DNA from: Ignavibacteria bacterium
Lineage (GTDB): Bacteria; Bacteroidota; Ignavibacteria; UBA10030; SZUA-254
Reading direction: 5' to 3'
Length of the DNA: 64,000 bases
Assembly: GCA_016178595.1 (NCBI GenBank)
Contig: JACOSY010000059.1
Coordinates: 24,819-88,818 of the forward strand
The translations under genes were made by a program, and so were the position numbers. Below are positions 35,210 to 44,679 of this stretch, piece after piece. Every line of letters starts with the position of its first letter. Within the stretch, counting starts at the first letter, position 1. The notes under the pieces were generated by a model. It worked only from the letters and a program-made list of their open reading frames with translations. It ran no database searches and was not told where the DNA came from.

Positions 35210-35929
35210 ATGGTTGCCGAAAATGTCCAAAATATTCGTGAACGCATTCTTACAGCATGTGCGCGTGTCAACAGGCGACCGGAAGAAGTCACACTGATTG
35301 CCGTTGCAAAGACGTTCACCAGCGACAAGATTCGGGAAGTCGTGCGCGCAGGAGTTTCTGATATCGGCGAGAACTATGTGCAGGAATTGCACCAGAAGCA
35401 GCAAGAACTTGCCGACGAACAGATCCGGTGGCACTTCATCGGACACCTGCAATCGAATAAAGTCAAGCACATTCTCGGCAGCGTTCACTTGATTCACTCC
35501 GTCGATTCTCTTCCGCTTGGTCAAGAAATTTCAAAGCGTGCGGTGCAGATCGGTCGCACGGCCGGCATTTTGGTGGAAGTCAACACGTCGGGAGAAACAA
35601 GTAAGTATGGCGTTTCTCCGCATGAAGCACCGGACCTTGTGGGAAAACTTCTCCATCTGCCGAATATTACTGTCGCTGGACTAATGACCATTGGCCCGTT
35701 TCTTCCTGATCCCGAGCAATCGCGTCCAGCATTTCGAATCCTGCGACAGTTACAGCAAGAACTGGAAGGAAAACATGTCCGACTGCCGCACCTCTCCATG
35801 GGAATGACAAATGATTTTGAAGTTGCCATTGAAGAAGGCTCAACGATGATCCGCATAGGCACGGCGATTTTTGGACGTCGACAGAAACGGAATGCTGCCG
35901 CTGTTTCCGATGAAGGCATAGGCTCATGA
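35210..35929 (+). CDS. yggS: Pyridoxal-phosphate homeostasis protein (YggS/PLPBP)
   Basis: 239 residues from the ATG at 35210; the frame is open to 35165 but that part would encode the promoter region. The PLP-binding lysine lies in LIAVAKTF (K34). ENYVQEL, WHFIGHLQSNKVK, VNTSGETSKYG and LSMGMTNDFEVAIEEGSTMIRIGTAIFG are all family hallmarks. The protein is a single-domain TIM barrel without enzyme activity that buffers PLP in the cytosol. Its stop overlaps the divIVA start (ATGA). Confidence 0.96.
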   Translation: MVAENVQNIRERILTACARVNRRPEEVTLIAVAKTFTSDKIREVVRAGVSDIGENYVQELHQKQQELADEQIRWHFIGHLQSNKVKHILGSVHLIHSVDSLPLGQEISKRAVQIGRTAGILVEVNTSGETSKYGVSPHEAPDLVGKLLHLPNITVAGLMTIGPFLPDPEQSRPAFRILRQLQQELEGKHVRLPHLSMGMTNDFEVAIEEGSTMIRIGTAIFGRRQKRNAAAVSDEGIGS

Positions 35930-36471
35930 AAACATTGTTGCCGGGCGATATCAAGCTCAAAGAGTTCGGGAAGCGCTTGCGTGGATTTAACCCGGACGAA
36001 GTGAGAGCGTTTCTCCTTGAAGTCGCAAGCCGCTGGGATGAGGCGGAGCGTCGGCGTGACGAGCTTGATCGAAAGGTCGTTGAGCTTGAGACGGTAGTGA
36101 AAGAGTTTCGCACGCTGGAAGCTGCGGTGCGGCAAACGTTACTGCAGACGCAGGAGACGGGCGGTAAGGCGATCGAGGCGGCACGCAAGGAAGCACAACT
36201 CATCATCCAGGAAGCCGAGATGAAAGCCGCTCATATCCTGGAGAAAGCACGCAACGACCTGACTGCCGTGAAAGAGCAGGTTGTCATTCTCAGGGCAAAG
36301 AAAGATTCGATCGTATCTCGCATGAAGATGCTCTTGAATTCGGAAATGGAAATTATCAAAGCGCTTGAAGTTGATGAAGAGTTCCAGCGGAGCAATCCGG
36401 AAACACAACAGGAATTCTCTCAAGAGAAATCAGAGATCGACGAGATCATCAGGAGTCTGGATAAGGGATGA
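35926..36471 (+). CDS. divIVA: DivIVA-domain protein
   Basis: 181 residues. The N-terminus (LLPGDIKLKEFGKRLRGFNPDEVRAFLLEVA) is the DivIVA membrane-curvature-binding domain, followed by coiled coil to about residue 150 (AARKEAQLIIQEAEMKAAHILEKA). YggS next to DivIVA is also known from the ylm cluster of Gram-positive bacteria. In this Gram-negative-like setting it may be a pole or division scaffold. Translation is coupled to yggS by a 4-base overlap. Confidence 0.92.
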   Translation: MKTLLPGDIKLKEFGKRLRGFNPDEVRAFLLEVASRWDEAERRRDELDRKVVELETVVKEFRTLEAAVRQTLLQTQETGGKAIEAARKEAQLIIQEAEMKAAHILEKARNDLTAVKEQVVILRAKKDSIVSRMKMLLNSEMEIIKALEVDEEFQRSNPETQQEFSQEKSEIDEIIRSLDKG

Positions 36472-36472
36472 A

Positions 36473-36531
36473 TCACAGCAGATGAAAGGATTAATGGAAT
36501 GAGTATTCTTTTACCCATTCATCTGCTGTGA
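36473..36531. repeat. Inverted repeat TCACAGCAGATGAA/TTCATCTGCTGTGA
   Basis: Perfect 14-base arms at 36473-36486 and 36518-36531, between divIVA and punA. The ends are related to those of the element at 22883-22986. It overlaps the region just before the punA start and could affect readthrough. Confidence 0.75.
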
Positions 36532-36541
36532 ATACTACGCT

Positions 36542-37372
36542 ATGACGTTGCTTCGTAAACATATCAATCAGGCAGTCGCCTTTATCAGGAAGCACACAAC
36601 GATGCAGCCGGAGATCGGCATCATCCTTGGCACCGGGCTCGGTGGTCTCGTCAAAGAGATCAGGAAGGAAACCGTTCTCGATTACGACGATATTCCACAC
36701 TTTCCCGTTTCGACTGTGGAGTCACATCATGGAAAACTCATCTTCGGGACGCTGAGTGGGAAGAACGTCGTCGCGATGCAGGGACGATTTCACTACTACG
36801 AAGGCTACACGATGCAGCAGGTAACGTTTCCTGTGCGCGTAATGTCGCACAAAGCCGGCCTTGGCGCAACGACGCTGCTGATTTCGAATGCAGCCGGTGG
36901 GATGAATCCACGGTTCCGCAAAGGCGATCTCATGATCATCACCGACCATATTAACCTGCAGGGCGATAATCCTCTCATCGGTCCGAACGATGACGACCTT
37001 GGGCCGCGGTTTCCCGACATGTCCGAGCCGTACGATCATGAATTGATTTCTCTTGCGCAGAGGGCTGCAAGAGATTTGAAGATCAAAGTGCAGCACGGCG
37101 TCTTCGTTGCCGTGCAAGGACCGAACCTTGAGACGCGCGCTGAATATCGTTTTCTTCGCGGCATCGGTGCGGATGCTGTCGGCATGTCGACCGTACCGGA
37201 GAACATCGTCGCAAACCACATGGGAATGCGCGTGCTCGGCATGTCGATCATAACGGATGAGTGCTTTCCGGATACACTGAAGCCGGTGACGGTCGAAGAA
37301 GTCATTGCGGTTGCGAACAAAGCCGAGCCGAAGTTGACCGCAATCATGAAGGAACTTGTAAAACGATTATAA
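36542..37372 (+). CDS. punA: Purine nucleoside phosphorylase
   Basis: 276 residues, of the trimeric PNP I (inosine-guanosine) class. Visible motifs are [68 protein letters not shown] and IITDECF. It splits purine nucleosides with phosphate in the salvage pathway. It lies 70 bases after divIVA, with the inverted repeat between them. Confidence 0.96.
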   Translation: MTLLRKHINQAVAFIRKHTTMQPEIGIILGTGLGGLVKEIRKETVLDYDDIPHFPVSTVESHHGKLIFGTLSGKNVVAMQGRFHYYEGYTMQQVTFPVRVMSHKAGLGATTLLISNAAGGMNPRFRKGDLMIITDHINLQGDNPLIGPNDDDLGPRFPDMSEPYDHELISLAQRAARDLKIKVQHGVFVAVQGPNLETRAEYRFLRGIGADAVGMSTVPENIVANHMGMRVLGMSIITDECFPDTLKPVTVEEVIAVANKAEPKLTAIMKELVKRL

Positions 37373-37394
37373 AATTTGCAATTTGCAACTTACC

Positions 37395-37435
37395 ATTTTC
37401 AATTTTTGTGAATTTGCCCTCCGAAAATTGAAAAT
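37395..37435. repeat. 12-bp inverted repeat ATTTTCAATTTT/AAAATTGAAAAT
   Basis: Perfect arms at 37395-37406 and 37424-37435 in the gap between punA and the DUF2905 gene. AT-rich, without the GC stem of a terminator. Confidence 0.6.
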
Positions 37436-37446
37436 CGAAAATCATT

Positions 37447-37671
37447 ATGGCTCCGTTCGGTAAGATACTCGTTGTTTTTGGATTGGTGATTATCGGCGTC
37501 GGTGTGCTGTTGATGTTCATCGACAAGATTCCTTTCGTTGGGAAATTGCCGGGTGACGTCAACATCAAGAGAGGTAATTTCCAATTCTATGTTCCGATCA
37601 TGACGAGCATCATCATTAGCGTCGTGCTGAGTCTGATTATGTGGCTGATTTCGTATTTGAATAAGAAGTAA
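37447..37671 (+). CDS. DUF2905 small membrane protein
   Basis: 74 residues. Two membrane segments (about 6-25 and 49-70) are joined by the conserved stretch IPFVGKLPGDVNIKRGNFQFYVPI, which defines the DUF2905 family. Function unknown. Eleven bases separate it from ileS. Confidence 0.9.
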   Translation: MAPFGKILVVFGLVIIGVGVLLMFIDKIPFVGKLPGDVNIKRGNFQFYVPIMTSIIISVVLSLIMWLISYLNKK

Positions 37672-37682
37672 AGAAAGAAGCA

Positions 37683-40600
37683 TTGTTCAAAGAACTTACT
37701 GACAAATTAAACTATTCCCAGCTCGAGCAGGAGATCCTCAAGTTCTGGAAAGAGAGCTCCATCTTCGAGAAGAGCGTCTCGTCTCGCGAGGGGATGCCGG
37801 GCTTTACGTTCTATGAAGGTCCGCCCACCGCCAACGGTCGTCCCGGCATTCATCACGTCATGAGTCGAACCCTCAAGGATCTCATCTGCCGTTACAAAAC
37901 GATGCGCGGCTTCCAGGTTCACCGTAAGGCGGGGTGGGATACACATGGACTTCCGGTCGAGATTGAAGTCGAAAAGATGCTCGGCTTCAAGCACAAAGAC
38001 GAGATCGTGAAGTACGGCGTTGCAAAGTTCAACGAAGAATGCAGGAAGTCTGTCTGGAAATACAAGACCGAATGGGAAACGATGACCGAGCGAATGGGCT
38101 ACTGGGTCGACCTCCAGCATCCCTACGTTACGTTCGAGAATTCCTACATCGAATCTGTCTGGTGGTCCTTGAAGCAATACTTCGACAAAGACATGATCTA
38201 CAAGGGCTACAAGATCCAGCCCTACTGTCCGCGGTGCGAGACGCCGCTCTCGTCGCACGAAGTCTCGTTAGGCTACGAAGACGTGAAAGACCCGAGTGTG
38301 TACGTGAAGTTCAAAGTGAAGGGAGAGGAGAACGCCTACTTCCTCGTCTGGACGACAACACCGTGGACGCTGATCTCGAATGTTGCGCTCGCGGTTCATC
38401 CGGAAGTCAATTACGTTCGTGTCGAGCACAAAGGTGAAACGCTGATTCTTGCTGAAGCACGCCTCGGCATTCTGGAAGGCGAGTACACTGTTCATGAACG
38501 TTTGAAGGGAAAGAAGCTGGCCGGAAAAGAATACGAGCGCCTCTTCAACTATCATCAAGTCAAAGAGAGAGGCTGGTACGTTGTTGAAGCGGATTTCGTT
38601 ACGACGCAAGACGGCTCCGGCATCGTCCACATGGCGCCTGCGTATGGCGAGGATGACTATCAAACTGCGAAGAAGTATGGCCTTCCAACAATCCATCCTG
38701 TGAACAAGAGCGGCGAGTTTGGACCGGAAGTCACTGACTTCGCCGGCAAGTTCGTCAAGGACGCCGATCCTGACATCATCTGGAATCTGAAGGAGCGTAA
38801 TCTCCTCTACAAGAAAGAGAAGATCACGCACAGCTACCCGCACTGCTGGCGCTGCAAGACGCCGCTCCTCTACTACGCGCGCGACTCATGGTACATTGCA
38901 ACGACAAAGTACGCGAAGCGAATGGTGGAGTTGAATAAAACCATCAACTGGTTTCCGCCGGAAGTCGGCGAAGGACGTTTCGGAAATTGGCTGGAAGAAA
39001 ATAAGGACTGGTCGCTCTCACGCGATCGCTTCTGGGGAACACCGCTGCCGATTTGGGTGTGTGAAAAATGCGGAGCGCTTAAGTGCATCGGAAGTATTGC
39101 AGAGTATAAAAAAGGGAAGAACGTTCGAGAACCGCTCGATCTTCACAAACCGTTCGTCGATCAGGTTACCTTCGATTGTTCCTGTGGCGGCGAAATGAAA
39201 CGCACGCCCGAGCTCATCGATGTGTGGTACGATTCCGGCGCGATGCAGTTTGCGCAGTGGCACTATCCGTTCGAAAACGTCGGCACGTTCACAAACCGGC
39301 ATCCGGCCGATTATATCTGTGAAGGCATCGATCAGACGCGCGGATGGTTCTATTCGCTCCACTCGATCAGCACGTTCCTCTTCGATCGTCCTGCATACAA
39401 GAATATCCTTGTCAACGATCTTATTCTCGACAAAGAAGGACAAAAGATGTCCAAGTCGAAGGGGAACACGGTCGATCCATTCAAGATTATCGAGCAGTAC
39501 GGCGCGGATACGGTTCGATGGTATCTGGTTGCAACAAGTCCACCTTGGCGACCGACGTTATTCGGCGAAGACGGACTGGTTGAAGTGCAGAGAAAATTCA
39601 TCGGTACGCTTGTCAACACGTACGCATTCTTTTCGCTGTATGCAAATATCGACAGCTTCACGTTTGCCAAGGAACGCGTTCCCAATAGTCAGCGGCCGGA
39701 GATTGACCGGTGGATTCTCTCGCTGCTGAACTCGATGGTGGCGAACTACATCGCGGCGATGGAGACATACGACGTCACGAAAGCAGCACGGATGGTCAGC
39801 GACTTCACCATCGACCAGCTTTCAAACTGGTATGTGCGCCGGAACCGACGGCGATTCTGGAAAAGCGAGATGGGGCCGGATAAGCTTTCGGCGTACCAGA
39901 CGCTGTATGAATGCTTGATGACGGTTGCAAAGCTCATGGCGCCATTCGCACCGTTTCTCGCAGAGGAAATCTTCCGCAACTTGAATTCCGTTACCAAAAA
40001 AGAGCTTGGCGAGTCAATACATCTTGCGATGCTGCCGGACGTCGATGAGCCAGCCATTGATACCAAGCTTGAGGGACGGATGGAAAAAGCTCAGCGCATC
40101 GTTTCAATTGTCCGCGCGATTCGGAACAAGGTCAATCTTAAAGTGCGCCAGCCGTTGAAGCGGGTCATCATTCCGGTCTCGTCGGATGTCGATAAGAAGA
40201 CGATTGAGCAGATGGAAGACATCATCCTCGACGAGATCAACGTGAAAATGGTTGAGTATGTGAGCGACGACTCGGAAATCGTGCACAAGACTGTAAAGCC
40301 GAACTTCAAATCGCTCGGGCCGAAGCATGGTAAGATGGTGCAGCCGATTGCTAATGCGATCCGCAGCTTCGGACCGCAGGAGATAAAAGAAATTGAGTCG
40401 AAGGGCGAGATCATGATTTCCGTGAATGGCCTGGATGTTACCATCGCTCGTGAGGATGTTGAGATGCTTCACGAGAACATCAAAGGTTGGGTCGCAGAAT
40501 CCGAAGGGGATCTCACCGTTGCGCTCGATACCGAGCTGACGGGGGAACTGATCAACGAAGGCTTCGCGCGCGAATTCGTCAATCGCGTGCAGAACATGCG

Positions 40601-40820
40601 GAAAGATTCCGGCTTTGACGTTACCGATCGCATCCGGATTTATTTCAACGGAAACGATCGATTGATGAAAGCCGTTACGTCACTCAATTCGTATATTATG
40701 AATGAAACGCTTGCTGTTGAACTCGTAGAAAGTCAACCGGCCGAAAGTCATCCGGTTGAGATCAATGGTGAGTCCTGTTCCATCCGTATCGAGCGGGTAA
40801 AGACAAACGGTGCAAGCTGA
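37683..40820 (+). CDS. ileS: Isoleucyl-tRNA synthetase, type 2 (eukaryote-like)
   Basis: 1045 residues starting at TTG. It carries the class I signature PPTANGRPGIHHVM (HIGH equivalent, 47-60) and GQKMSKSKGNTVDP (KMSKS at about 587). CPRCETPLSSHEVSLGYEDV and the editing domain (VWTTTPWTLISNVALAVHPE) are intact. The length, the sequence around HIGH and the lack of the C-terminal zinc finger of E. coli IleRS place it with type 2 enzymes, which are usually little inhibited by mupirocin. It charges tRNA-Ile. Confidence 0.96.
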   Translation: MFKELTDKLNYSQLEQEILKFWKESSIFEKSVSSREGMPGFTFYEGPPTANGRPGIHHVMSRTLKDLICRYKTMRGFQVHRKAGWDTHGLPVEIEVEKMLGFKHKDEIVKYGVAKFNEECRKSVWKYKTEWETMTERMGYWVDLQHPYVTFENSYIESVWWSLKQYFDKDMIYKGYKIQPYCPRCETPLSSHEVSLGYEDVKDPSVYVKFKVKGEENAYFLVWTTTPWTLISNVALAVHPEVNYVRVEHKGETLILAEARLGILEGEYTVHERLKGKKLAGKEYERLFNYHQVKERGWYVVEADFVTTQDGSGIVHMAPAYGEDDYQTAKKYGLPTIHPVNKSGEFGPEVTDFAGKFVKDADPDIIWNLKERNLLYKKEKITHSYPHCWRCKTPLLYYARDSWYIATTKYAKRMVELNKTINWFPPEVGEGRFGNWLEENKDWSLSRDRFWGTPLPIWVCEKCGALKCIGSIAEYKKGKNVREPLDLHKPFVDQVTFDCSCGGEMKRTPELIDVWYDSGAMQFAQWHYPFENVGTFTNRHPADYICEGIDQTRGWFYSLHSISTFLFDRPAYKNILVNDLILDKEGQKMSKSKGNTVDPFKIIEQYGADTVRWYLVATSPPWRPTLFGEDGLVEVQRKFIGTLVNTYAFFSLYANIDSFTFAKERVPNSQRPEIDRWILSLLNSMVANYIAAMETYDVTKAARMVSDFTIDQLSNWYVRRNRRRFWKSEMGPDKLSAYQTLYECLMTVAKLMAPFAPFLAEEIFRNLNSVTKKELGESIHLAMLPDVDEPAIDTKLEGRMEKAQRIVSIVRAIRNKVNLKVRQPLKRVIIPVSSDVDKKTIEQMEDIILDEINVKMVEYVSDDSEIVHKTVKPNFKSLGPKHGKMVQPIANAIRSFGPQEIKEIESKGEIMISVNGLDVTIAREDVEMLHENIKGWVAESEGDLTVALDTELTGELINEGFAREFVNRVQNMRKDSGFDVTDRIRIYFNGNDRLMKAVTSLNSYIMNETLAVELVESQPAESHPVEINGESCSIRIERVKTNGAS

Positions 40821-40874
40821 CCTCGCGCTCGTTGGAACAGACGCCACGCAATCACAAGAAAGGAATTTCACGCA

Positions 40875-41384
40875 ATGGCTAAGATGAAAAAGACTACGGC
40901 AGGTGCAACCAAGAGTATGACGGCAACGAAAATGAAGACGATGGATACGCCTAAAGCAAAAGTACGGGCAAAGACGGCGAAACCGGAAAAGACCAAGTCA
41001 CCGGTCCGGAAGACGGGCTACACGAAACAGGAGCTGCAATACTTCAAGAACATCATCCTCGAAAAGAAAAAGGAGATACTGGAAGAGCTGGAGACACTCC
41101 GTGATTCGATGATGGATACGACGACCGGTGAATACGCAAGTGAGAACTCGACCTACTCGACGCATATGGAACAGGGCACCGACGCGATGGAGCGCGAAAA
41201 GACGTTCCTCTTTGCTTCGCGCGAAGGGAAGTTCCTCAATCACCTTGAAGATGCTTTGCAGCGCATCGGGAGAGGGGACTATGGACGCTGCACGATGTGC
41301 GGCAAGCTGATCGAGAAGGAGCGGCTCGAAGCTGTTCCCCATGCGCAACAGTGTTTGCAATGCAAACTGCATTCCGGCAAGTAA
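40875..41384 (+). CDS. dksA: DksA/TraR-type zinc-finger regulator
   Basis: 169 residues. A Lys/Thr-rich tail (about 1-50, MAKMKKTTAGATKSMTATKM) precedes a coiled-coil region and the C4 zinc finger CTMCGKLIEKERLEAVPHAQ followed by CLQC. Such proteins bind in the secondary channel of RNA polymerase and adjust transcription in stress. The coiled-coil tip acidic residues of E. coli DksA are not clearly matched, so the ppGpp link is uncertain. Placement between ileS and lspA is common in this phylum. GAAAGGA lies upstream of the ATG. Confidence 0.9.
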   Translation: MAKMKKTTAGATKSMTATKMKTMDTPKAKVRAKTAKPEKTKSPVRKTGYTKQELQYFKNIILEKKKEILEELETLRDSMMDTTTGEYASENSTYSTHMEQGTDAMEREKTFLFASREGKFLNHLEDALQRIGRGDYGRCTMCGKLIEKERLEAVPHAQQCLQCKLHSGK

Positions 41385-41413
41385 TTACTTCTCCACGTCT
41401 CACGAACAAGACA

Positions 41414-42076
41414 GTGAAAATACTCAACCTCAGTATCTTTATTATCCTCGCCGATCAGATCACAAAGTTGACGGTGAAAGGTATCAGCATCCCCATACTC
41501 GGGATTCGTATGCCGGGATTACCGCTTGGCACCAGCCGACCGATCTTCGGCGATTTGCTTCGCCTCACGTATATCGAGAATCCCGGGATGGCGTTTGGAA
41601 TCGATCTCGGCGGAAAGCTATTCTTCTCCATCTTTTCCATCCTCGCCAGCATCGGTATCCTGATGTATCTTTACAAAGCACGCAACGAGAATCTTGCGTT
41701 CCGGATTGCACTCGCTCTCATTCTGGGTGGCGCTGTCGGGAATCTTATCGATCGCGTGTTCTACGGTGTCCTCTTCAGCGATGCTCCGCTCTTCCATGGG
41801 AAGGTGGTCGATTTTATCGATGCCGATTTTTTCAACATAAACTTCTTCGGTTACCATCTTACGCGCTGGCCCGTCTTCAACATTGCCGATGCATCGGTGA
41901 CGTGCGGTGTTATCCTGATGTTATTTTCTCATCGCAAAACCGTTCAGGAAGAATCAACACTTGCGGCACCGGCCGGTGTCTCGCCTGACGGCACAAGTGC
42001 GCCGATCGTTTCTGCGCCGGTCATCTCATCCGACTCGCAATCTCCTTCCACAGGGAGCGAACCCTCGCCCTCGTGA
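41414..42076 (+). CDS. lspA: Lipoprotein signal peptidase
   Basis: 220 residues from the GTG at 41414 (VKILNLSIFIILADQITKL); the frame is open further upstream only through the end of dksA. The catalytic aspartates are in GGAVGNLIDRV and FNIADASVTCG, with N in LTYIENPGMAFG. Four membrane segments. It removes the signal peptide of diacylglyceryl-prolipoproteins. Unusual is a ~45-residue Ser/Pro/Ala-rich tail (PAGVSPDGTSAPIVSAPVIS) after the last membrane segment. It overlaps rluD by GTGA. Confidence 0.94.
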   Translation: MKILNLSIFIILADQITKLTVKGISIPILGIRMPGLPLGTSRPIFGDLLRLTYIENPGMAFGIDLGGKLFFSIFSILASIGILMYLYKARNENLAFRIALALILGGAVGNLIDRVFYGVLFSDAPLFHGKVVDFIDADFFNINFFGYHLTRWPVFNIADASVTCGVILMLFSHRKTVQEESTLAAPAGVSPDGTSAPIVSAPVISSDSQSPSTGSEPSPS

Positions 42077-43059
42077 GGACTATGGCGTCCCGCGAAATTG
42101 AGATCACCGTTCCTCCCGGGAAAGTCCGCGAGCGTCTCGATGTGTTCCTGACGCACCACATTGAGAACGTCACACGCTCGAAAGTACAGGCGGCCATCGG
42201 CGCAGGACTCGTGCTTGTCGATGGGAAACCGGCAAGAGCAAGTTACAAGATATCGCCGGGTGAAGTCATTCACATAACAATTCCCAAACCGCCGCCGCCG
42301 GATGTTCTTCCGGAAAACATCCATCTCGATATTGTCTATGAAGATGACTACCTCCTCATCGTCGATAAGCCGGCAGGAATGGTGACGCATCCTGCGTTCG
42401 GGAATTACACGGGCACGCTCGTTAACGCACTCCTCTATCATTGCAATAATCGCCTTTCTACATTGAACGACAATACGCGACCCGGCATTGTGCACAGGCT
42501 CGATAAGGATACTTCCGGGTTAATGGTTGTTGCGAAGGACGACGTGTCTCATGCGAAACTTGCCCAACAATTCTCCCGTCGAATAATCGACCGCGAGTAC
42601 TGGTCACTTGTGTGGGGTCGCTTCGAAGGAAAAGAAAAAAAATCCGGTGTCATCGAAGCGTCGCTCGGCAGAAGTAAATCGGATCGGAAGAAAATTACGG
42701 TGAGCGAGTCAGGCAAAACTGCGGCTACAGAATACACGGTGCTTGAAGAATTCGAGTACTTGTCGCTTCTAAAACTAAAACTTCGTACCGGTCGAACACA
42801 CCAAATCCGCGTTCACCTGCACCATGTCGGTCATCCGGTCTTCGGCGATCCGACCTACGGCGGTCGTCGCATTGCGTGGGGAGGAACGGACAAGAAGAAG
42901 AAAGAGGAAGTTCACCGTTTCCTCAACATGATCGGTCGGCAAGCGCTTCATGCAAAGACGATCGGATTCGTTCATCCTGCTACGCACGAGAAGATGAAGT
43001 TCGATTCCGAATTGCCGGAGGATATGAGGGAAGTCCTTCGGTTCCTTCGGGATGAATGA
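42073..43059 (+). CDS. rluD: RluD-type 23S rRNA pseudouridine synthase
   Basis: 328 residues from the GTG that overlaps the lspA stop; ATG at 42082 is an alternative. An S4 domain (RLDVFLTHHIENVTRSKVQA, ~14-80) precedes the catalytic domain with RPGIVHRLDKDTSGLMVVAK (catalytic Asp in RLDKDTSG) and GRTHQIRVHLHHVGHPVFGD. It should convert uridines in helix 69 of 23S rRNA, or be a close RluC-like paralogue. It is coupled to lspA. Confidence 0.94.
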   Translation: MRTMASREIEITVPPGKVRERLDVFLTHHIENVTRSKVQAAIGAGLVLVDGKPARASYKISPGEVIHITIPKPPPPDVLPENIHLDIVYEDDYLLIVDKPAGMVTHPAFGNYTGTLVNALLYHCNNRLSTLNDNTRPGIVHRLDKDTSGLMVVAKDDVSHAKLAQQFSRRIIDREYWSLVWGRFEGKEKKSGVIEASLGRSKSDRKKITVSESGKTAATEYTVLEEFEYLSLLKLKLRTGRTHQIRVHLHHVGHPVFGDPTYGGRRIAWGGTDKKKKEEVHRFLNMIGRQALHAKTIGFVHPATHEKMKFDSELPEDMREVLRFLRDE

Positions 43060-43077
43060 TCGCCGCAGTTTTTGGTC

Positions 43078-43106
43078 TTGACAAAAAGTGTGTAATCCCG
43101 TATATT
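43078..43106 (+). promoter_or_regulatory. Promoter of the cytochrome c gene
   Basis: TTGACA (43078-43083), 17 bases, TATATT (43101-43106); 80 bases before the ATG at 43186. One of the best consensus matches in the window. Confidence 0.75.
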
Positions 43107-43185
43107 GTCTCCGACTTTTCAATTCCCAACAATTATCTCTCGTGTATGAGGGATATCAATCACATCACAATAGTGGAGAGATGCT

Positions 43186-43806
43186 ATGAACCGAATTGTT
43201 CCATTCATCATCGTTCTTGTTGTCGTTGTCGCAAGCATTCTTCTTCTCGGCTCGAGCCCTCAGTCTGAGAAAAAGAGTGAAGGGAAGTCCGGCAAATCAA
43301 ACGCAGCCATGGTAGAGCGGGGCCGGTATATCGTTAACACCGGAGCTTGCAATGATTGCCATTCTCCGAAAATCTATACAAAAGATGGTCCTATTCCCGA
43401 TACGTCTCGCCTCCTCTCGGGTCATCCTGCGAGCGAGCCACTTCTACAGATTCCAACCACAATACTCGGTCCCGACAAGTGGGGTGCCGTGACGAACAAT
43501 CACTTCACTGCATGGGCAGGACCATGGGGTGTGAGCTTCACGCGGAATCTCACGCCTGATACTGCGACCGGCATCGGGAGCTGGACGGAAGAAATGTTCA
43601 TGAAGGCGATCCGAACAGGAAAACACATGGGAGAAGGAAGAGATATTCTTCCTCCGATGCCATGGCCGGAGTACCGGAATTTCACCGATAATGATCTTCG
43701 ATCTATTTTTGCATATCTTCGAACGCTCAAACCGATCGAGAATGCAGTTCCCGATCCAATCTCTCCAACCGGTGAAAAAATTCCTACGCCGAATGCGAAG
43801 AAGTAA
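43186..43806 (+). CDS. Membrane-anchored c-type cytochrome
   Basis: 206 residues. An N-terminal membrane segment (about 4-23) is followed by a Lys/Ser linker and a heme c domain with C55-N-D-C58-H59 in NTGACNDCHS. It has only one CxxCH, so one heme, and Met residues in the second half (for example in ILPPMPWPEY) could be the sixth ligand. The form resembles cytochromes of small quinol- or sugar-oxidising chains. It should carry electrons in the periplasm. A strong terminator follows, but the cupredoxin gene is only 78 bases further on. Confidence 0.9.
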   Translation: MNRIVPFIIVLVVVVASILLLGSSPQSEKKSEGKSGKSNAAMVERGRYIVNTGACNDCHSPKIYTKDGPIPDTSRLLSGHPASEPLLQIPTTILGPDKWGAVTNNHFTAWAGPWGVSFTRNLTPDTATGIGSWTEEMFMKAIRTGKHMGEGRDILPPMPWPEYRNFTDNDLRSIFAYLRTLKPIENAVPDPISPTGEKIPTPNAKK

Positions 43807-43844
43807 AATACTATACGAAGCTCGATGGTGAAGGAAAAAATATG

Positions 43845-43877
43845 GAAGAGCCGATTGCTATCGGCTCTTCTTTTTTT
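43845..43877 (+). terminator. Intrinsic terminator after the cytochrome gene
   Basis: An 11-bp perfect stem GAAGAGCCGAT/ATCGGCTCTTC (43845-43870) with a TGCT loop is followed by seven T. Confidence 0.92.
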
Positions 43878-43884
43878 ACGCACG

Positions 43885-44679
43885 ATGATGAAAGGATTTC
43901 TTATCGAAGGAGTTCTTCTGGTAGGTTTGTTGAGAATACCGCTGCATGCACAGTTATCCTACAAAGAAGTCGAAGTCACAAATGGTGGAATGATTACCGG
44001 AATCGTCCAGCTCAAAGGCGATGTCTCGAACAATGAGAAGATGGAGATCACGAAGGACAACGCACAGTGCGGCTCGGCAAAAGTTTCGCCCAGACTCGAA
44101 GTCGGTAAGAACGGCGGAATTAAAAATGCGGTCGTCAGCCTTGACAGTATTCTGGAAGGGAAAAAACTTCCCATACTGTCAAAGGTACTTCTCAACCAGT
44201 ACAAGTGTGCGTATGAACCCCACGTCATCATTATTCCTCAGGGAACATTGTTGGAGATCGTGAATAGCGATAAAATCCTTCATAGCGTTCATGGATATGC
44301 CGGAACACAGTCTGTGTTCAACATTGCCCAACCCATCAAGGGACAGCGTACGACGATCAAGCAGGCGCAACTTTCAAAACCGGGTACGATTGCTCTTACC
44401 TGCGACGCGGGACATCCGTGGATGAGCGGCTTTGTCGTTGTCGTTCCTCATCCATATTATTCCGTGACAGACAAAAATGGGAACTTCCGTCTTGATAACA
44501 TCCCACCTGGAAAATACATCGTGAAGATGTGGCATGAAGGAATTACTATTGTTAACAAAGAGATGGAAAAAGGGAAAGTCAAAAAATATATTTTCGAAGA
44601 ACCCTACGAAGTGATGAAGGAGGTAACGGTTACTGCCAACAGCACGGTTCCTGTGGATTTCCAGTTATCACTGCGGTAG
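43885..44679 (+). CDS. Exported cupredoxin with carboxypeptidase-regulatory-like tail
   Basis: 264 residues from the ATG at 43885; the frame extends upstream only through the terminator. The signal peptide is MMKGFLIEGVLLVGLLRIPL. A cupredoxin-like domain has candidate copper ligands His133 or His136 (ILHSVHGY), Cys173, His177 and Met180 (LTCDAGHPWMSG), the His-Cys-His-Met set of type 1 copper. Cys62 and Cys108 may form a disulfide. A C-terminal beta-sandwich (YSVTDKNGNFRLDNIPPGKY) is of the carboxypeptidase-regulatory kind. Next to a cytochrome c it is a likely periplasmic electron carrier. No separate promoter was found after the terminator, so expression may rely on readthrough. Confidence 0.82.
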   Translation: MMKGFLIEGVLLVGLLRIPLHAQLSYKEVEVTNGGMITGIVQLKGDVSNNEKMEITKDNAQCGSAKVSPRLEVGKNGGIKNAVVSLDSILEGKKLPILSKVLLNQYKCAYEPHVIIIPQGTLLEIVNSDKILHSVHGYAGTQSVFNIAQPIKGQRTTIKQAQLSKPGTIALTCDAGHPWMSGFVVVVPHPYYSVTDKNGNFRLDNIPPGKYIVKMWHEGITIVNKEMEKGKVKKYIFEEPYEVMKEVTVTANSTVPVDFQLSLR

